NCBI RefSeq assembly: GCF_900103275.1
Contig: NZ_FNGP01000002.1
Coordinates: 434,001-498,000 of the forward strand
Length of the DNA stretch: 64,000 nt
From: Tessaracoccus oleiagri
GTDB taxonomy: Bacteria; Actinomycetota; Actinomycetes; Propionibacteriales; Propionibacteriaceae
Reading direction: 5' to 3'
A program made the translations under genes and the position numbers. Below, in pieces: positions 8,653 to 16,922 of the stretch (positions within the stretch are counted from its first letter, which is position 1; the number at the start of each line of letters is the position of its first letter). The notes under the pieces are model-generated. The model was not told the origin of the DNA. It saw only the letters and a program-made list of their open reading frames with translations, and made no database searches.

Positions 8653-9546
8653 ATGAGCGCTGCCCCGACCACCGGCACCGCCCGCGTCAAGCGCGGGCTC
8701 GCGGAGATGCTGAAGGGCGGCGTCATCATGGACGTCGTCACGGCGGAGCAGGCGCGCATCGCCGAGGACGCGGGCGCGGTGGCGGTCATGGCACTCGAGC
8801 GGGTGCCCGCCGACATCCGCGCCCAGGGTGGGGTCGCGCGGATGAGCGACCCGGACCTCATCGACGACATCATCGCGTCGGTCTCCATCCCCGTCATGGC
8901 CAAGGCCCGGATCGGGCACTTCGTCGAGGCGCAGGTGCTGCAGGAGCTCGGCGTCGACTACATCGACGAGTCCGAGGTCCTCTCCCCCGCTGACTACGTC
9001 AACCACATCGACAAGTGGGGCTTCACCGTCCCGTTCGTGTGCGGCGCCACCAATCTCGGCGAGGCGCTCCGCCGCATCACGGAGGGAGCGGCGATGATCC
9101 GCTCCAAGGGCGAGGCGGGCACCGGCGACGTGTCCGAGGCCACCAAGCACATCCGGACGATCACCGGCGAGATCAACGCCCTGAAGTCGAAGTCCAAGGA
9201 CGAGCTGTACGTCGCCGCGAAGGAACTGCAGGCCCCCTACGAGCTGGTGGCCGAGGTGGCCGAGACCGGCAAGCTCCCCGTCGTCATGTTCACCGCGGGC
9301 GGCGTCGCGACCCCGGCCGACGCGGCGATGATGATGCAGCTCGGCGCGGACGGCGTCTTCGTCGGCTCCGGTATCTTCAAGTCGGGCGACCCCGCCGCGC
9401 GCGCGGCGGCCATCGTCAAGGCCGCCACCTTCTACGACGACCCCGCCGTGCTGGCCCAGGTCTCCCGCGGGCTGGGCGAGGCGATGGTGGGCATCAACGT
9501 GGCGGACCTGCCGGCCCCGCACCGGCTGGCCGATCGCGGCTGGTGA
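8653..9546 (+). CDS. pdxS: Pyridoxal 5'-phosphate synthase lyase subunit PdxS
   Basis: 297 residues, the normal length for PdxS. The TIM barrel contains GGVIMDVV with the catalytic Asp, MAKARIGHF with the Schiff-base Lys, and the phosphate-binding [12 protein letters not shown]. With ribose 5-phosphate, glyceraldehyde 3-phosphate and ammonia from PdxT it makes PLP directly; twelve subunits form the core of the complex. It is followed five bases later by pdxT and divergently controlled by the PdxR-like gene. Confidence 0.97.
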   Translation: MSAAPTTGTARVKRGLAEMLKGGVIMDVVTAEQARIAEDAGAVAVMALERVPADIRAQGGVARMSDPDLIDDIIASVSIPVMAKARIGHFVEAQVLQELGVDYIDESEVLSPADYVNHIDKWGFTVPFVCGATNLGEALRRITEGAAMIRSKGEAGTGDVSEATKHIRTITGEINALKSKSKDELYVAAKELQAPYELVAEVAETGKLPVVMFTAGGVATPADAAMMMQLGADGVFVGSGIFKSGDPAARAAAIVKAATFYDDPAVLAQVSRGLGEAMVGINVADLPAPHRLADRGW

Positions 9547-9550
9547 TCCG

Positions 9551-10135
9551 ATGACCGGTCCACGGGTCGGCGTACTCGCTCTCCAGGGGGACGTGCGGGA
9601 GCACGTCGACGTCCTCGAGCACTTGGGCGCCCGGGTGACCCGCGTCCGCCGGCCCGAGGACCTCGCCGCGGTCGACGGGCTGGTGCTGCCCGGCGGTGAG
9701 TCGACGGTGATCGACAAGCTCTCGCGCACCTTCGGCCTGCGCGAGCCCATCGTGGCGGCCATCCGCGACGGGATGCCCGTGCTGGGCACGTGCGCCGGGC
9801 TGATCATGATGGCCGACCGCCTCGCCGACGGCATCGATGGGCAGCAGACCTTCGGCGGCCTGGACGTGACGGTGCGCCGCAACGCATTCGGCTCGCAGCG
9901 GGAGTCGTTCGAGACGGAACTCATCGTGCCCGCGCTGGGCGAGCCCCCCGTCGCGGCGACGTTCATCCGCGCGCCGCTCGTGGAGGAGGTCGGCTCGGCG
10001 CGGGCGCTCGCGTTCCTCCCGGGCGGCAGCATCGTCGCGGTGGAGCAGGACGGGCTGCTCGGCCTGTCGTTCCACCCCGAGATGAACGGCGAGGACCGCT
10101 TCCACCGGCGGTTCCTTGACCGGGTGCGCGTGTAA
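9551..10135 (+). CDS. pdxT: Pyridoxal 5'-phosphate synthase glutaminase subunit PdxT
   Basis: 194 residues. Class I glutamine amidotransferase motifs: PGGEST (oxyanion), GTCAGLI with the nucleophilic Cys, and SFHPEM with the His/Glu of the triad. It hydrolyses glutamine and channels ammonia to PdxS. Four bases separate it from the pdxS stop, so the two are one transcript and probably coupled. Confidence 0.97.
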   Translation: MTGPRVGVLALQGDVREHVDVLEHLGARVTRVRRPEDLAAVDGLVLPGGESTVIDKLSRTFGLREPIVAAIRDGMPVLGTCAGLIMMADRLADGIDGQQTFGGLDVTVRRNAFGSQRESFETELIVPALGEPPVAATFIRAPLVEEVGSARALAFLPGGSIVAVEQDGLLGLSFHPEMNGEDRFHRRFLDRVRV

Positions 10136-10163
10136 CGTCGAAGTCCCCTACGAGGAGGCACCG

Positions 10164-10442
10164 ATGAGCCAGGACCAGTTCCGCGACGACGACAAGACCA
10201 CCCTCGACGACGTCAGCACCGCTCCCCTGCCCGGCGTGAAGGCGGAGGACCCGGACACCGGCGTCGCCGACCCGCACCGCTCCGACGATGAGGTGGAGGA
10301 CGAGCTGGAGTCCCGCCCCGACGTGGACTCCGGCGACGGCGTGGTGCCCGAGCCGGGCGAGACCCGGGACGACACCGACCCGGCCGACGACGTCGGCGAG
10401 GTCCCCTTCACCCCCTTCCACCCCGCGCGCGAGGACCTCTGA
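10164..10442 (+). CDS. Small acidic protein of unknown function (92 aa)
   Basis: 92 residues, strongly acidic (about a third Asp/Glu), with Pro-rich stretches and no predicted membrane segment or Cys. The start is fixed by GAGGAGG seven bases before ATG 10164. It follows pdxT by 28 bases and could be the third gene of that transcript, though a TAACGT just upstream (around 10133) could be its own -10. Likely disordered. Compare the 51-residue acidic protein at 7066. Confidence 0.65.
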   Translation: MSQDQFRDDDKTTLDDVSTAPLPGVKAEDPDTGVADPHRSDDEVEDELESRPDVDSGDGVVPEPGETRDDTDPADDVGEVPFTPFHPAREDL

Positions 10443-10445
10443 GAC

Positions 10446-10802
10446 TCACTCCGCGTCGAGGTAGAACCACCGGCCCGCGCGGCGCTCGAACCGGGAGCGC
10501 TCGTGCAGGTCGCCGTCCGCGTTGCGGGCGATGAACTCGACCACGCCCGTCGTCTCGTACTCGCCGCCGGCCACCACGTCGAGGATCTCCAACCCCAGCC
10601 ACCCCGCGCCGGTGTCGATCGGGCCGTCCGGTCGGGTCCGCGGGTGCCAGGTGCGCCACAGGTGGTCGGCGTTGCCGGTGGCGAACGCGCTGTAGCGGGA
10701 GCGCATCGTCGCCTCGGCCGTGGGCGGCAGCGCGGCGGCGGAGAGGTACGGGCCGCAGCAGCGCTCGAGATCCGGGTTGCCACACGGGCACGGCGTCGTC
10801 AT
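10446..10802 (-). CDS. YchJ family protein with N-terminal SEC-C-like zinc motif
   Basis: 118 residues. It opens with PCPCGNPDLERCCGPYL, a CxC...CC metal-binding motif of the SEC-C type, followed by the YchJ/UPF0225 domain (MRSRYSAFATGNADHLWRTW, then an NTF2-like half ending RWFYLDAE). The family is widespread and its role unknown. Start chosen at ATG 10802, with GGAGG just before it; longer upstream frames lack homology. Confidence 0.85.
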   Translation of the reverse strand: MTTPCPCGNPDLERCCGPYLSAAALPPTAEATMRSRYSAFATGNADHLWRTWHPRTRPDGPIDTGAGWLGLEILDVVAGGEYETTGVVEFIARNADGDLHERSRFERRAGRWFYLDAE

Positions 10803-10905
10803 CTTTCCTCCTGGCTCCGCGTCATGGAGGCTCACGCTACCCCTGTTCGGGAGGGCTGCGGCGTGTGAGACTGGAGCCACCTGAAGGACTGTGGGAGGCG
10901 CCATC

Positions 10906-11487
10906 ATGGCTTGGGCCACGCATCCGGTCACGCCGGACCGGTTCGAGGACTTCGCCGACGTGATCAACCCGAATCGCCGCGCGAACCACTGCTGGTGCGT
11001 GTCGCCGCGGCTCGCCGCACGGGACGTCGCGGAACTCGGGGGCGGCGACCGTGAGGCCGCGATGCGCGCCCTCTGCACAAGTGAGCACCCGCCGGGTGTC
11101 GTCACCTACCTCGACGGGGTGCCCGTCGGCTGGTGCAACGTCGGGCCACGCGACGAGATCCCCAGGCTGGTGCACTCCCGGGTGATCCGGCCGATCGACG
11201 ATGTGCCCGTGTGGAGCATCGTCTGCGTCGTCGTCCGCGGCGGCTACCGCCGCAAGGGCGTCACCGCGCACCTCATCGAGGGTGCCGCCGACTACGCCGC
11301 GTCGCACGGCGCTCCCGCGATCGAGGCGTATCCGGTGGAACCGTCCGGGCGGATGGACGTGACCAGCGCCTTCGTGGGCACGCGGGCCATGTTCGAACGG
11401 GCCGGTTTCACGGTGGTCGCCACCACGGAGGCGACGTCCGGCAAACTGCCCCGGATCGTGATGCGGCGCAGTCTCGCGCCGCGGTGA
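10906..11487 (+). CDS. GNAT family N-acetyltransferase
   Basis: 193 residues. The acetyl-CoA-binding signature GYRRKGVTAHLI (the R/QxxGxG/A loop) is followed by AADYAASHGAPAIEAYPVE and the FERAGF strand typical of GNAT ends. The N-terminal part contains NHCWCVSPR, seen in a subgroup of actinobacterial GNATs. Substrate unknown. The Shine-Dalgarno GGGAGG is at 10893-10898. Transcribed divergently from the YchJ gene. Confidence 0.85.
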   Translation: MAWATHPVTPDRFEDFADVINPNRRANHCWCVSPRLAARDVAELGGGDREAAMRALCTSEHPPGVVTYLDGVPVGWCNVGPRDEIPRLVHSRVIRPIDDVPVWSIVCVVVRGGYRRKGVTAHLIEGAADYAASHGAPAIEAYPVEPSGRMDVTSAFVGTRAMFERAGFTVVATTEATSGKLPRIVMRRSLAPR

Positions 11488-11488
11488 C

Positions 11489-12091
11489 TCAGCGGCCCGC
11501 GACGAGGAGGTGGTGGGAGACGAGTGCGCGGGCGGCGAGTGCGGCGAACTCCTCGACGCCGATGGGTCGGCGCTCCTCCACCCGGTACACCTCGCGGTCC
11601 TCGTGGTACGCGTCCGCTACCGCGGGATGGTCACGCAGGACTCGAACGATCGGGTCGGCATCCTCGTCGATGTCCAGGTCGAGGTACGGCTTCACCTCGT
11701 CGCCCAACCCGATCTCCCACGCGTCGTCGCGCTCGAGCCAGATGTGCTCTGCCAGTTCCAGGGGGCTCACGGGGTCCACCGCGAAGTCGCCGAGGTAGCT
11801 GACCTGCCGCCATTGCGCCGGTCCGGCGGCGACCGCCGTGGCCACCCCGGGCACGTGCGACATCTCCGCGAGTCGGTACGAAGCCCTGTTCGACGGTGTC
11901 GACGGCGTCGGCGCCGCGCTCGCCGACGGCTTCCCCGACCGACGGGCGCGCACTATCCCGGTTGCGTTGGCGACGAGGAGAACCAGCCCTATCCAGAACC
12001 ACGTCCCGCGGTCGTCCCAGTGGAGCACCACGAGCGCCAGCGACGCCACCAGCGCCACCGCTCGCATGACGGGGGAACGCGTGAATCCCAT
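11489..12091 (-). CDS. Hypothetical membrane-anchored protein
   Basis: 200 residues: two N-terminal hydrophobic segments (about 9-22 and 29-46), a short Arg/Ser/Pro linker, and a 140-residue cytoplasmic domain with acidic stretches (DLDIDEDAD). I recognise no family. Start: TAGCGT at 12099-12104 (minus strand) lies seven bases before ATG 12091, supporting a leaderless start here rather than the GTG three codons earlier. Convergent with the GNAT gene, one base between stops. Confidence 0.65.
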   Translation of the reverse strand: MGFTRSPVMRAVALVASLALVVLHWDDRGTWFWIGLVLLVANATGIVRARRSGKPSASAAPTPSTPSNRASYRLAEMSHVPGVATAVAAGPAQWRQVSYLGDFAVDPVSPLELAEHIWLERDDAWEIGLGDEVKPYLDLDIDEDADPIVRVLRDHPAVADAYHEDREVYRVEERRPIGVEEFAALAARALVSHHLLVAGR

Positions 12092-12178
12092 GGCGCGCAC
12101 GCTACCGCACGGGCGACCGCCACTCGCCGGATCGGCCCGGAGCGGGTCCCAGAGATTCCCACGGGGCAGGGCGGTGGG

Positions 12179-13207
12179 TCAGCCGCGCAGCCGCTTGCCC
12201 GCCAGCCACGCGGTGGCGACGATGCCGCCGACCAGGCCTGCCACCGCACCGACGTACTGCAACGCGTGGTCCTCCGGCGCGTGCTCCATCGCGGAGCGCA
12301 CCGCGTCGTCGAAGCCCGTGGGGCCGCCGGCGGGTTCGGGGACGTAGTCGTTGATGTCGTGCTCGCGGCAGACCACCTCGTGGACGAGGCTGCCGATGAG
12401 CGGCTTGGCCACGCCCGGGTCGAGGGGCGTCACGAGCCCGATCCAGTAGCTGGCCAGGCGCGGTGTCAGCACGGGCACCGTGACGATGATCCGCTTGCGC
12501 AGGCCTGTGACCGCGGCGAACCGCTTGAGCATGTCCGCGTACGTGAGGACCTCGGGGCCGCCGATGTCGAAGGTGCGGTTCACGTCGGCGGGCAGGTCGG
12601 CGGCGCCGACGAGGTAGTGCAGCACGTCGTCGATGGCGATCGGCTGGATGCGGTTCTTGAGCCACTTCGGCGCGACCATGGCGGGCAGCCGTTCGGCGAG
12701 GTAGCGGAGCATGTCGAACGACACGGAACCGAGCCCGATGACCACGGCCGCCTGCAGCACCGCGGTGGGGACTCCGGAGCGCAGGAGGATGTCGCCCACC
12801 TCGACCCGGGACGCCAAGTGGGGTGAGAGCTCCCCGTCGGGGTGGAGCCCGCTGAGGTAGACGATCCGCTGGACCCCGGCTTCGCGGGCGGCATCGCCGA
12901 AGGTCTTGGCGACCTCGCGGTCGCGCTCCGCGAAGTCGTCGGCCTGCCCCATCGAGTGGATCAGGTAGTAGGCGACATCGACCCCGTCGAGCGCGCGGCG
13001 GAGGTCGTCGGCGGAGCGGGCGTCGCCCTCGGAGACGTCGACGGAGGTACCCCAGTCCTCCTTGGCGACGGAATCACGGTGGCGGGTGAGGACCCGGACG
13101 TTCCATCCGGCGTCCAGAAGCCGCTTCACGAGGAGCCCGCCGATGTAGCCGGTGGCGCCGGTGACCAGGGCCGTGCGGGCGGACTCGGAGGTGGTGGGTT
13201 CGGTCAT
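12179..13207 (-). CDS. NAD(P)H-binding/epimerase-type SDR with C-terminal membrane segment
   Basis: 342 residues. Extended-SDR Rossmann motif TGATGYIGGLL (18-28), then YYLIHSM in place of the usual catalytic Tyr region, and an atypical-SDR body. The end of the protein (YVGAVAGLVGGIVATAWLAG) is a hydrophobic helix that may anchor it to the membrane. Such proteins use NAD(P)H on an unknown substrate (ubiquinone/quinone-linked relatives are known). It begins five bases after the CPBP gene, so the two form an operon. Confidence 0.8.
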   Translation of the reverse strand: MTEPTTSESARTALVTGATGYIGGLLVKRLLDAGWNVRVLTRHRDSVAKEDWGTSVDVSEGDARSADDLRRALDGVDVAYYLIHSMGQADDFAERDREVAKTFGDAAREAGVQRIVYLSGLHPDGELSPHLASRVEVGDILLRSGVPTAVLQAAVVIGLGSVSFDMLRYLAERLPAMVAPKWLKNRIQPIAIDDVLHYLVGAADLPADVNRTFDIGGPEVLTYADMLKRFAAVTGLRKRIIVTVPVLTPRLASYWIGLVTPLDPGVAKPLIGSLVHEVVCREHDINDYVPEPAGGPTGFDDAVRSAMEHAPEDHALQYVGAVAGLVGGIVATAWLAGKRLRG

Positions 13208-13212
13208 GGTGG

Positions 13213-13935
13213 TTACCTCGATATCTGGAGGACGACGGGCAGGAGGAGGAGCATCCCGGTGGACCAGGTGATGTGGGTGATGATGGGCGCGAGCACGCCG
13301 CCCGTGACCCGTCTCTGGAGGGCGGTGACGAGGCCGATGATGAGGGCGGCGAGGACCAGGAGCGGCACCCCGGAGCCGATCGTGGTGAGGGTGTAGAGGA
13401 CGGTGGTGGCCACGACGGCGTGGGCGGCCGGCAGGGCGGCGTAGAGGGCACCGCGGAAGTAGAGCTCCTCCACGATGCCGTTGAGGATCGTGATCACGAG
13501 CACGATCCCGAGGGCGCCGAAGCGGGCGTGGTCCAGGAGGTCCTCGACGGGTCGGCGCAGCACCGGCACCTGGGCGACGGCGACGGCGCCCGCGAGGAAG
13601 ATCGCGGTCAGGAGCAGGCCGAGCGCGAACGGCTGGAGGATCGGGTGGGCGATGCCCCCGGCCCTGGTGTGGGCGCGGCCTAAGCGGAGCGGCCCCGACA
13701 GCAGTGCGCCGATCGCCCAGATGGCCGCGAGCCCGAGCGCGGCGGGGTAGAACCGCTCGTCGCCGGGTTCGATCCGAAGGGTGGCCGCGAGCGCGACCGT
13801 GCCGGCGACGTAACACAGCGCCGCGACGATGCGGCGGCGCCGCAGCACCGCGGGCGGATCGGCGCGCTCCTCCCTCACCGGTTTGACGAGGGAGGCGCGC
13901 AGGAAGGCTCGGAGCTCCGTGATGGGCCCGGTCAC
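13213..13935 (-). CDS. CPBP family intramembrane glutamic endopeptidase
   Basis: 240 residues with about six to seven membrane helices. Motif 1 of the type II CAAX protease/bacteriocin-processing family, EExxxR, is present as EELYFRG near residue 160, and motif 3 includes THITWSTG. Members cleave membrane-embedded substrates or process/immunise against peptides; the substrate here is unknown. GTG start; upstream of and co-directional with the SDR at 12179-13207. Confidence 0.85.
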   Translation of the reverse strand: MTGPITELRAFLRASLVKPVREERADPPAVLRRRRIVAALCYVAGTVALAATLRIEPGDERFYPAALGLAAIWAIGALLSGPLRLGRAHTRAGGIAHPILQPFALGLLLTAIFLAGAVAVAQVPVLRRPVEDLLDHARFGALGIVLVITILNGIVEELYFRGALYAALPAAHAVVATTVLYTLTTIGSGVPLLVLAALIIGLVTALQRRVTGGVLAPIITHITWSTGMLLLLPVVLQISR

Positions 13936-14016
13936 GGGGCCCCCGAACCCTTGGCGTGGCGCATGCTGGCCAGTCTGCCACGGGCCGGGGTTGAGGCCCC
14001 GCGTCGGAGCGACGGT

Positions 14017-14667
14017 TCAGTAGGCGACGGTGAAGCGCTCGCCGCGGTGGGCGGGCGTCTCGATCTCGTCGACGAACGCGAGCGCGAAGTCGGCGCCCGA
14101 GATGAAGGACTGACCCTCCTCGTCGGTGAGCAGCACGTCGCCGCCGGTGCGGTAGGTGCCGCGGGCCTCGCCGGGCGCGAAGGCGCCGAAGCCGCCGGCG
14201 GGGCTCACGAAGAACCAGTCGAGGCCCCCGCCCTCCTCGCGCAGCGCCTCGAGGACCCGCTCCATCTCGCGGGGCTCGTCCTTGTACTCCTCCGGGAATT
14301 CGGGGGTGTCCATGAGCTTCGGGCCGCCCTCGGCGACGAGCAGCGAGCCGGCGCCGCCGACCACGCCGAGGCGCGCGCCCTGCTCGCGGGCAATGCGGGC
14401 CACCGTGCGGGCGTTGTCGCGCAGGGTGCCGGCGGGCGCCATGTCGCCGCGCGGCGAGAGGGCCGAGACGACCACGTCGGCGCCCTCGATGACTTCGCGC
14501 AGCAGGGTCTCGTCGCGGACGTCTCCGGTCCGGTACTCGACGCCGGCCAGCTCCACCGTCGGGGCGTTGCGGCTGACGGGGACGACCTGGTGGCCGCGGC
14601 GGACGGCCTCCTTGGCGATGTGGCTGCCGGCGTAACCCGTCCCCCCGAGGATGACGATGCGTGACAT
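14017..14667 (-). CDS. NAD(P)-dependent oxidoreductase (NAD(P)H-binding, COG2910-like)
   Basis: 216 residues. The N-terminal GGTGYAGSHIAKEA binds the dinucleotide, and VSALSPRGD and GGAGSLLV follow as in atypical SDRs of the YwnB/COG2910 type. A role in stress or quinone reduction is possible, not shown. Upstream, between 14672 and 14692, the sequence TTCCAAC-N5-TGTTGAA is a weak inverted repeat that could be an operator. The Shine-Dalgarno is AAAGG before the ATG. Confidence 0.82.
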   Translation of the reverse strand: MSRIVILGGTGYAGSHIAKEAVRRGHQVVPVSRNAPTVELAGVEYRTGDVRDETLLREVIEGADVVVSALSPRGDMAPAGTLRDNARTVARIAREQGARLGVVGGAGSLLVAEGGPKLMDTPEFPEEYKDEPREMERVLEALREEGGGLDWFFVSPAGGFGAFAPGEARGTYRTGGDVLLTDEEGQSFISGADFALAFVDEIETPAHRGERFTVAY

Positions 14668-14699
14668 GGCTGTTCCTTTCCAACGTGCTTGTTGAAAGT

Positions 14700-15263
14700 T
14701 TAACCTCTTGGCGGGAATGGCCCTTCACCGGCCCGCCGTCGGCGGAACAGCAGCGTCTCGGTGTCGTAGTACGCGCGCGTGAGCCCGACCCGGTCCATGC
14801 CGATGCGCTCGGCGACGGCGTGCGACGGGAAGTTGTCCGGGTGCGCCACCGCGACCACCTCATCGACGCCGGCCCCGAGCACCGCGTCCAGCACCGCCCC
14901 CGCGGCCTCGGTGATGTAGCCGTGGCCGCAGTGTTCGGGCGCCTGCCGCCATCCGATCTCGAGGTCGACGGCCTCGCCGCCACCCGACGGCGGGATCGGC
15001 TTGACCATGATGAGCCCGACGGGGGTGCCCGCCGCCCGGCCGTCGACGGCGTCGCGAAGTTCGGCGACCGTGAAGCCCTGGACGGGGTGCTCGGCGAGCG
15101 TCATGAAGCGCTCGAGGTGGCGGCGCGCGGTCGCCTCGTCGGGCGTCACCGCCGAAGGGATGAAGCGCGCGAGGTCCGGGTGCTGGTGCACGCGGAAGAC
15201 GAAGCGGAGGTCACCCTCGTCGAACGCCCGGAGGTTGAGGCGCTCGGTCCGCAGCGGGATCAT
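14700..15263 (-). CDS. GNAT family N-acetyltransferase (RimJ/RimL type)
   Basis: 187 residues. It starts MIPLRTERLNLRAF, the standard opening of RimJ/RimL-like acetyltransferases, with the CoA-binding loop in CGHGYITEAAGAVLD and the end AERIGMDRVGL. The substrate may be a protein N-terminus or a small molecule. ATG 15263 overlaps the stop of the small membrane protein upstream by four bases (ATGA), so the pair is co-translated. Confidence 0.87.
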   Translation of the reverse strand: MIPLRTERLNLRAFDEGDLRFVFRVHQHPDLARFIPSAVTPDEATARRHLERFMTLAEHPVQGFTVAELRDAVDGRAAGTPVGLIMVKPIPPSGGGEAVDLEIGWRQAPEHCGHGYITEAAGAVLDAVLGAGVDEVVAVAHPDNFPSHAVAERIGMDRVGLTRAYYDTETLLFRRRRAGEGPFPPRG

Positions 15264-15454
15264 CGTCGGAGGGTCCGGTACAGGATCCCGGCGCCGATCG
15301 CGACGGTGATGAGGCCCAGCCCGCCGAGGCCCGGGGAGTCGTCGGCCTGGCCCGCGAAGACGACGAAACCGCCGAACAGGACGAGGTAGGCGCCCGCCAC
15401 CAAGGCCAGAACACGCCAGATGCGTGCCGAGCGGGCGGGCTCGGAACCGGGCAT
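15260..15454 (-). CDS. Small two-helix membrane protein (64 aa)
   Basis: 64 residues with two hydrophobic helices (about 13-33 and 43-59) separated by a short QADDSPGLGG loop. A Shine-Dalgarno GGAGG precedes the ATG by four bases, and a near-consensus -10 TAGAAT lies at 15488-15493 on the minus strand. It is the first gene of an operon with the RimJ-like acetyltransferase. No family recognised. Confidence 0.65.
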   Translation of the reverse strand: MPGSEPARSARIWRVLALVAGAYLVLFGGFVVFAGQADDSPGLGGLGLITVAIGAGILYRTLRR

Positions 15455-15588
15455 GCCACCTCCATCGATTCGGGTGCCTGGCTCCCGATTCTACGAGCGC
15501 CGGTGCGACGCGGCGGGGACCGAACCACAGCAGCATCCAACGTTGCGCTTGGCGACAGGCCCGGCTCCCTCCGGGCAGACTTGATTGC

Positions 15589-16029
15589 GTGAAGGACCTG
15601 CACGTACCGCCCGGGCCCGGCGCGCCGGCCGGCCTCACCGTCCCGGACGGCGAGTTGGTGGAGCAGTTCTCCCGCGCGTCCGGGCCCGGTGGGCAGGGCG
15701 TGAACACCACCGATTCACGCGTGCAGCTCAGTCTCGACCTGGGCACGACGACCGCGCTCGACGAAACGCAGCGATCGCGGGTGCTGGAACGGCTCGCCGG
15801 AAGGCTCGCGGGCACGGTGCTCACCATCAGCGCCGAGGAGCACCGGTCACAGCGACAGAACCGGCTCGCCGCCCGGCAGCGCCTCGCGGAAGTGCTCCGC
15901 GACGCCGTGGCCCCGCCGGTGATTCGCCGGCCCACGCGGCCGACGCGCGCCTCCCGCCGGCGGAGGCTGGAGGCCAAGCGTCGGACTTCCGAGCTCAAGC
16001 AGGGGCGCCGCGCGCCGCGTCCCGAGTAG
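15589..16029 (+). CDS. arfB: Alternative ribosome-rescue factor, ArfB-like (RF-1 domain)
   Basis: 146 residues. The RF-1 domain has the GGQ motif in RASGPGGQGVNTTDSRV, which places the methylated Gln in the peptidyl-transferase centre, and the C-terminus is an Arg/Lys-rich tail (RRPTRPTRASRRRRLEAKRR) that would thread the empty mRNA channel. This is the ArfB/YaeJ design for freeing stalled ribosomes. GTG 15589 fits the family start. The last 35 bases overlap the 3' end of the convergent VOC gene. Confidence 0.9.
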   Translation: MKDLHVPPGPGAPAGLTVPDGELVEQFSRASGPGGQGVNTTDSRVQLSLDLGTTTALDETQRSRVLERLAGRLAGTVLTISAEEHRSQRQNRLAARQRLAEVLRDAVAPPVIRRPTRPTRASRRRRLEAKRRTSELKQGRRAPRPE

Positions 16030-16438
16030 GAGCCGCGGGCTCCGGTTCGTATCCGACGAGCCAGTGCAGCCCGAAGCGGTCGACCACCTGGCCGTCGCTC
16101 GCGCCCCACGGGCGCTCCTGCAGCTCGTCGACGACCTGACCGCCGTCGCTCAGCCGGTCGAACCAGGCGTGCATCGTCGACGGCTCGGCCGTCTGCAGCA
16201 GCGCGAGCACCAGGCCCTCGCTGCGCAGCGAGGCCTCCCCCGGTGCTGCGTCGGAGGCGAACAGCGAGACCGGCCCACGCGTCAGGTAGCCGTGGGCGAC
16301 CGCGTCGGCGGGGCCGTCCTCGCGCCCGAATTCGGCGTAGGTGTGCAGTTCCAGCTCGCCGCCGAACACGTCGCGGTAGAAGGAGAGCGCCTCGCGGGCG
16401 TTGCCGGGAAAGTACACGTACGGGGCGGGAGCGGTCAT
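15995..16438 (-). CDS. VOC family protein, PhnB/3-demethylubiquinone-like
   Basis: 147 residues. It begins with YVYFPGNAREALSFYRDVFG and contains WGASDGQVVDRFGLHWLVGY, the signature of PhnB-type glyoxalase-fold proteins. These bind small molecules or metal; function here unknown. TAGTCT at 16446-16451 (minus) ends seven bases before ATG 16438, so it is probably leaderless; that hexamer includes the stop codon of the broken VOC gene upstream. Confidence 0.85.
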   Translation of the reverse strand: MTAPAPYVYFPGNAREALSFYRDVFGGELELHTYAEFGREDGPADAVAHGYLTRGPVSLFASDAAPGEASLRSEGLVLALLQTAEPSTMHAWFDRLSDGGQVVDELQERPWGASDGQVVDRFGLHWLVGYEPEPAAPTRDAARGAPA

Positions 16439-16448
16439 GACCCGCAGA

Positions 16449-16885
16449 CTACGTCGCGCGGAGGTCCTGGGCGAGCATCACGATGATGCCGCTGGGTCCG
16501 CGCACGTACGTCAGCCGGTACGCGTCCTCGTAGGTGGCGACGCCGCGGAGCGGGTGGCAGCCGTGCCGGGCGGCGGTGGCGAGGGCCTCGTCGAGGTCGT
16601 CCACGGAGAAGGCGACGCGGTGCATGCCCAACTCATTGGGGAGTGTGGGCGCGGTCTCGATCACCTCGGGTGGAGGTACTCGAACAGCTCGAGCCGGCCG
16701 TGCCCGTCCGGCGTCTCGAGCATCGCCAGCTTGACGTGGTTGCCGTCCAGCCCGACGGCGGTGTCGGCCCACTCGCCGCTCACGGTGTCGCGGCCGAGCA
16801 CCGTGAGCCCCAGGTCGGTGAAGAACGCGATGGCCTCCTCGAGGTCGCGGACCGCGATGCCGACGTTCTCCAGCTTGATCGTCAT
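16449..16885 (-). pseudogene. VOC/glyoxalase family gene interrupted by a frameshift
   Basis: Two overlapping frames together make one normal 145-residue VOC protein. Residues 1-72 (from ATG 16885: MTIKLENVGIAVRDLEEAIA to LFEYLHP) are in one frame; the rest (EVIETAPTLPNELGMHRVAF to the stop at 16449) is in another. The break is at a run of three C (minus strand, 16668-16670). One extra C would restore CACCCCGAGGTG and the full frame, so either a real one-base deletion or a homopolymer sequencing error has occurred. As written, translation stops after 74 residues, losing half the beta-alpha-beta fold. TAGCCT at 16891-16896 region before the ATG suggests a leaderless start. Confidence 0.85.
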
Positions 16886-16922
16886 GGCGTCAGGCTACGC
16901 CCGACCGCCGCCGCGGGCTCGC

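Noticed and set aside
14672-14692. Operator-like inverted repeat before the oxidoreductase gene
   Set aside because: Only CAAC/GTTG and a few flanking bases pair; mentioned with the gene but too weak to list alone.
12179-14983. Single long minus-strand frame covering three genes
   Set aside because: Only its final 342 codons resemble a real protein; the rest is out of frame with the CPBP and oxidoreductase genes, which are well supported.
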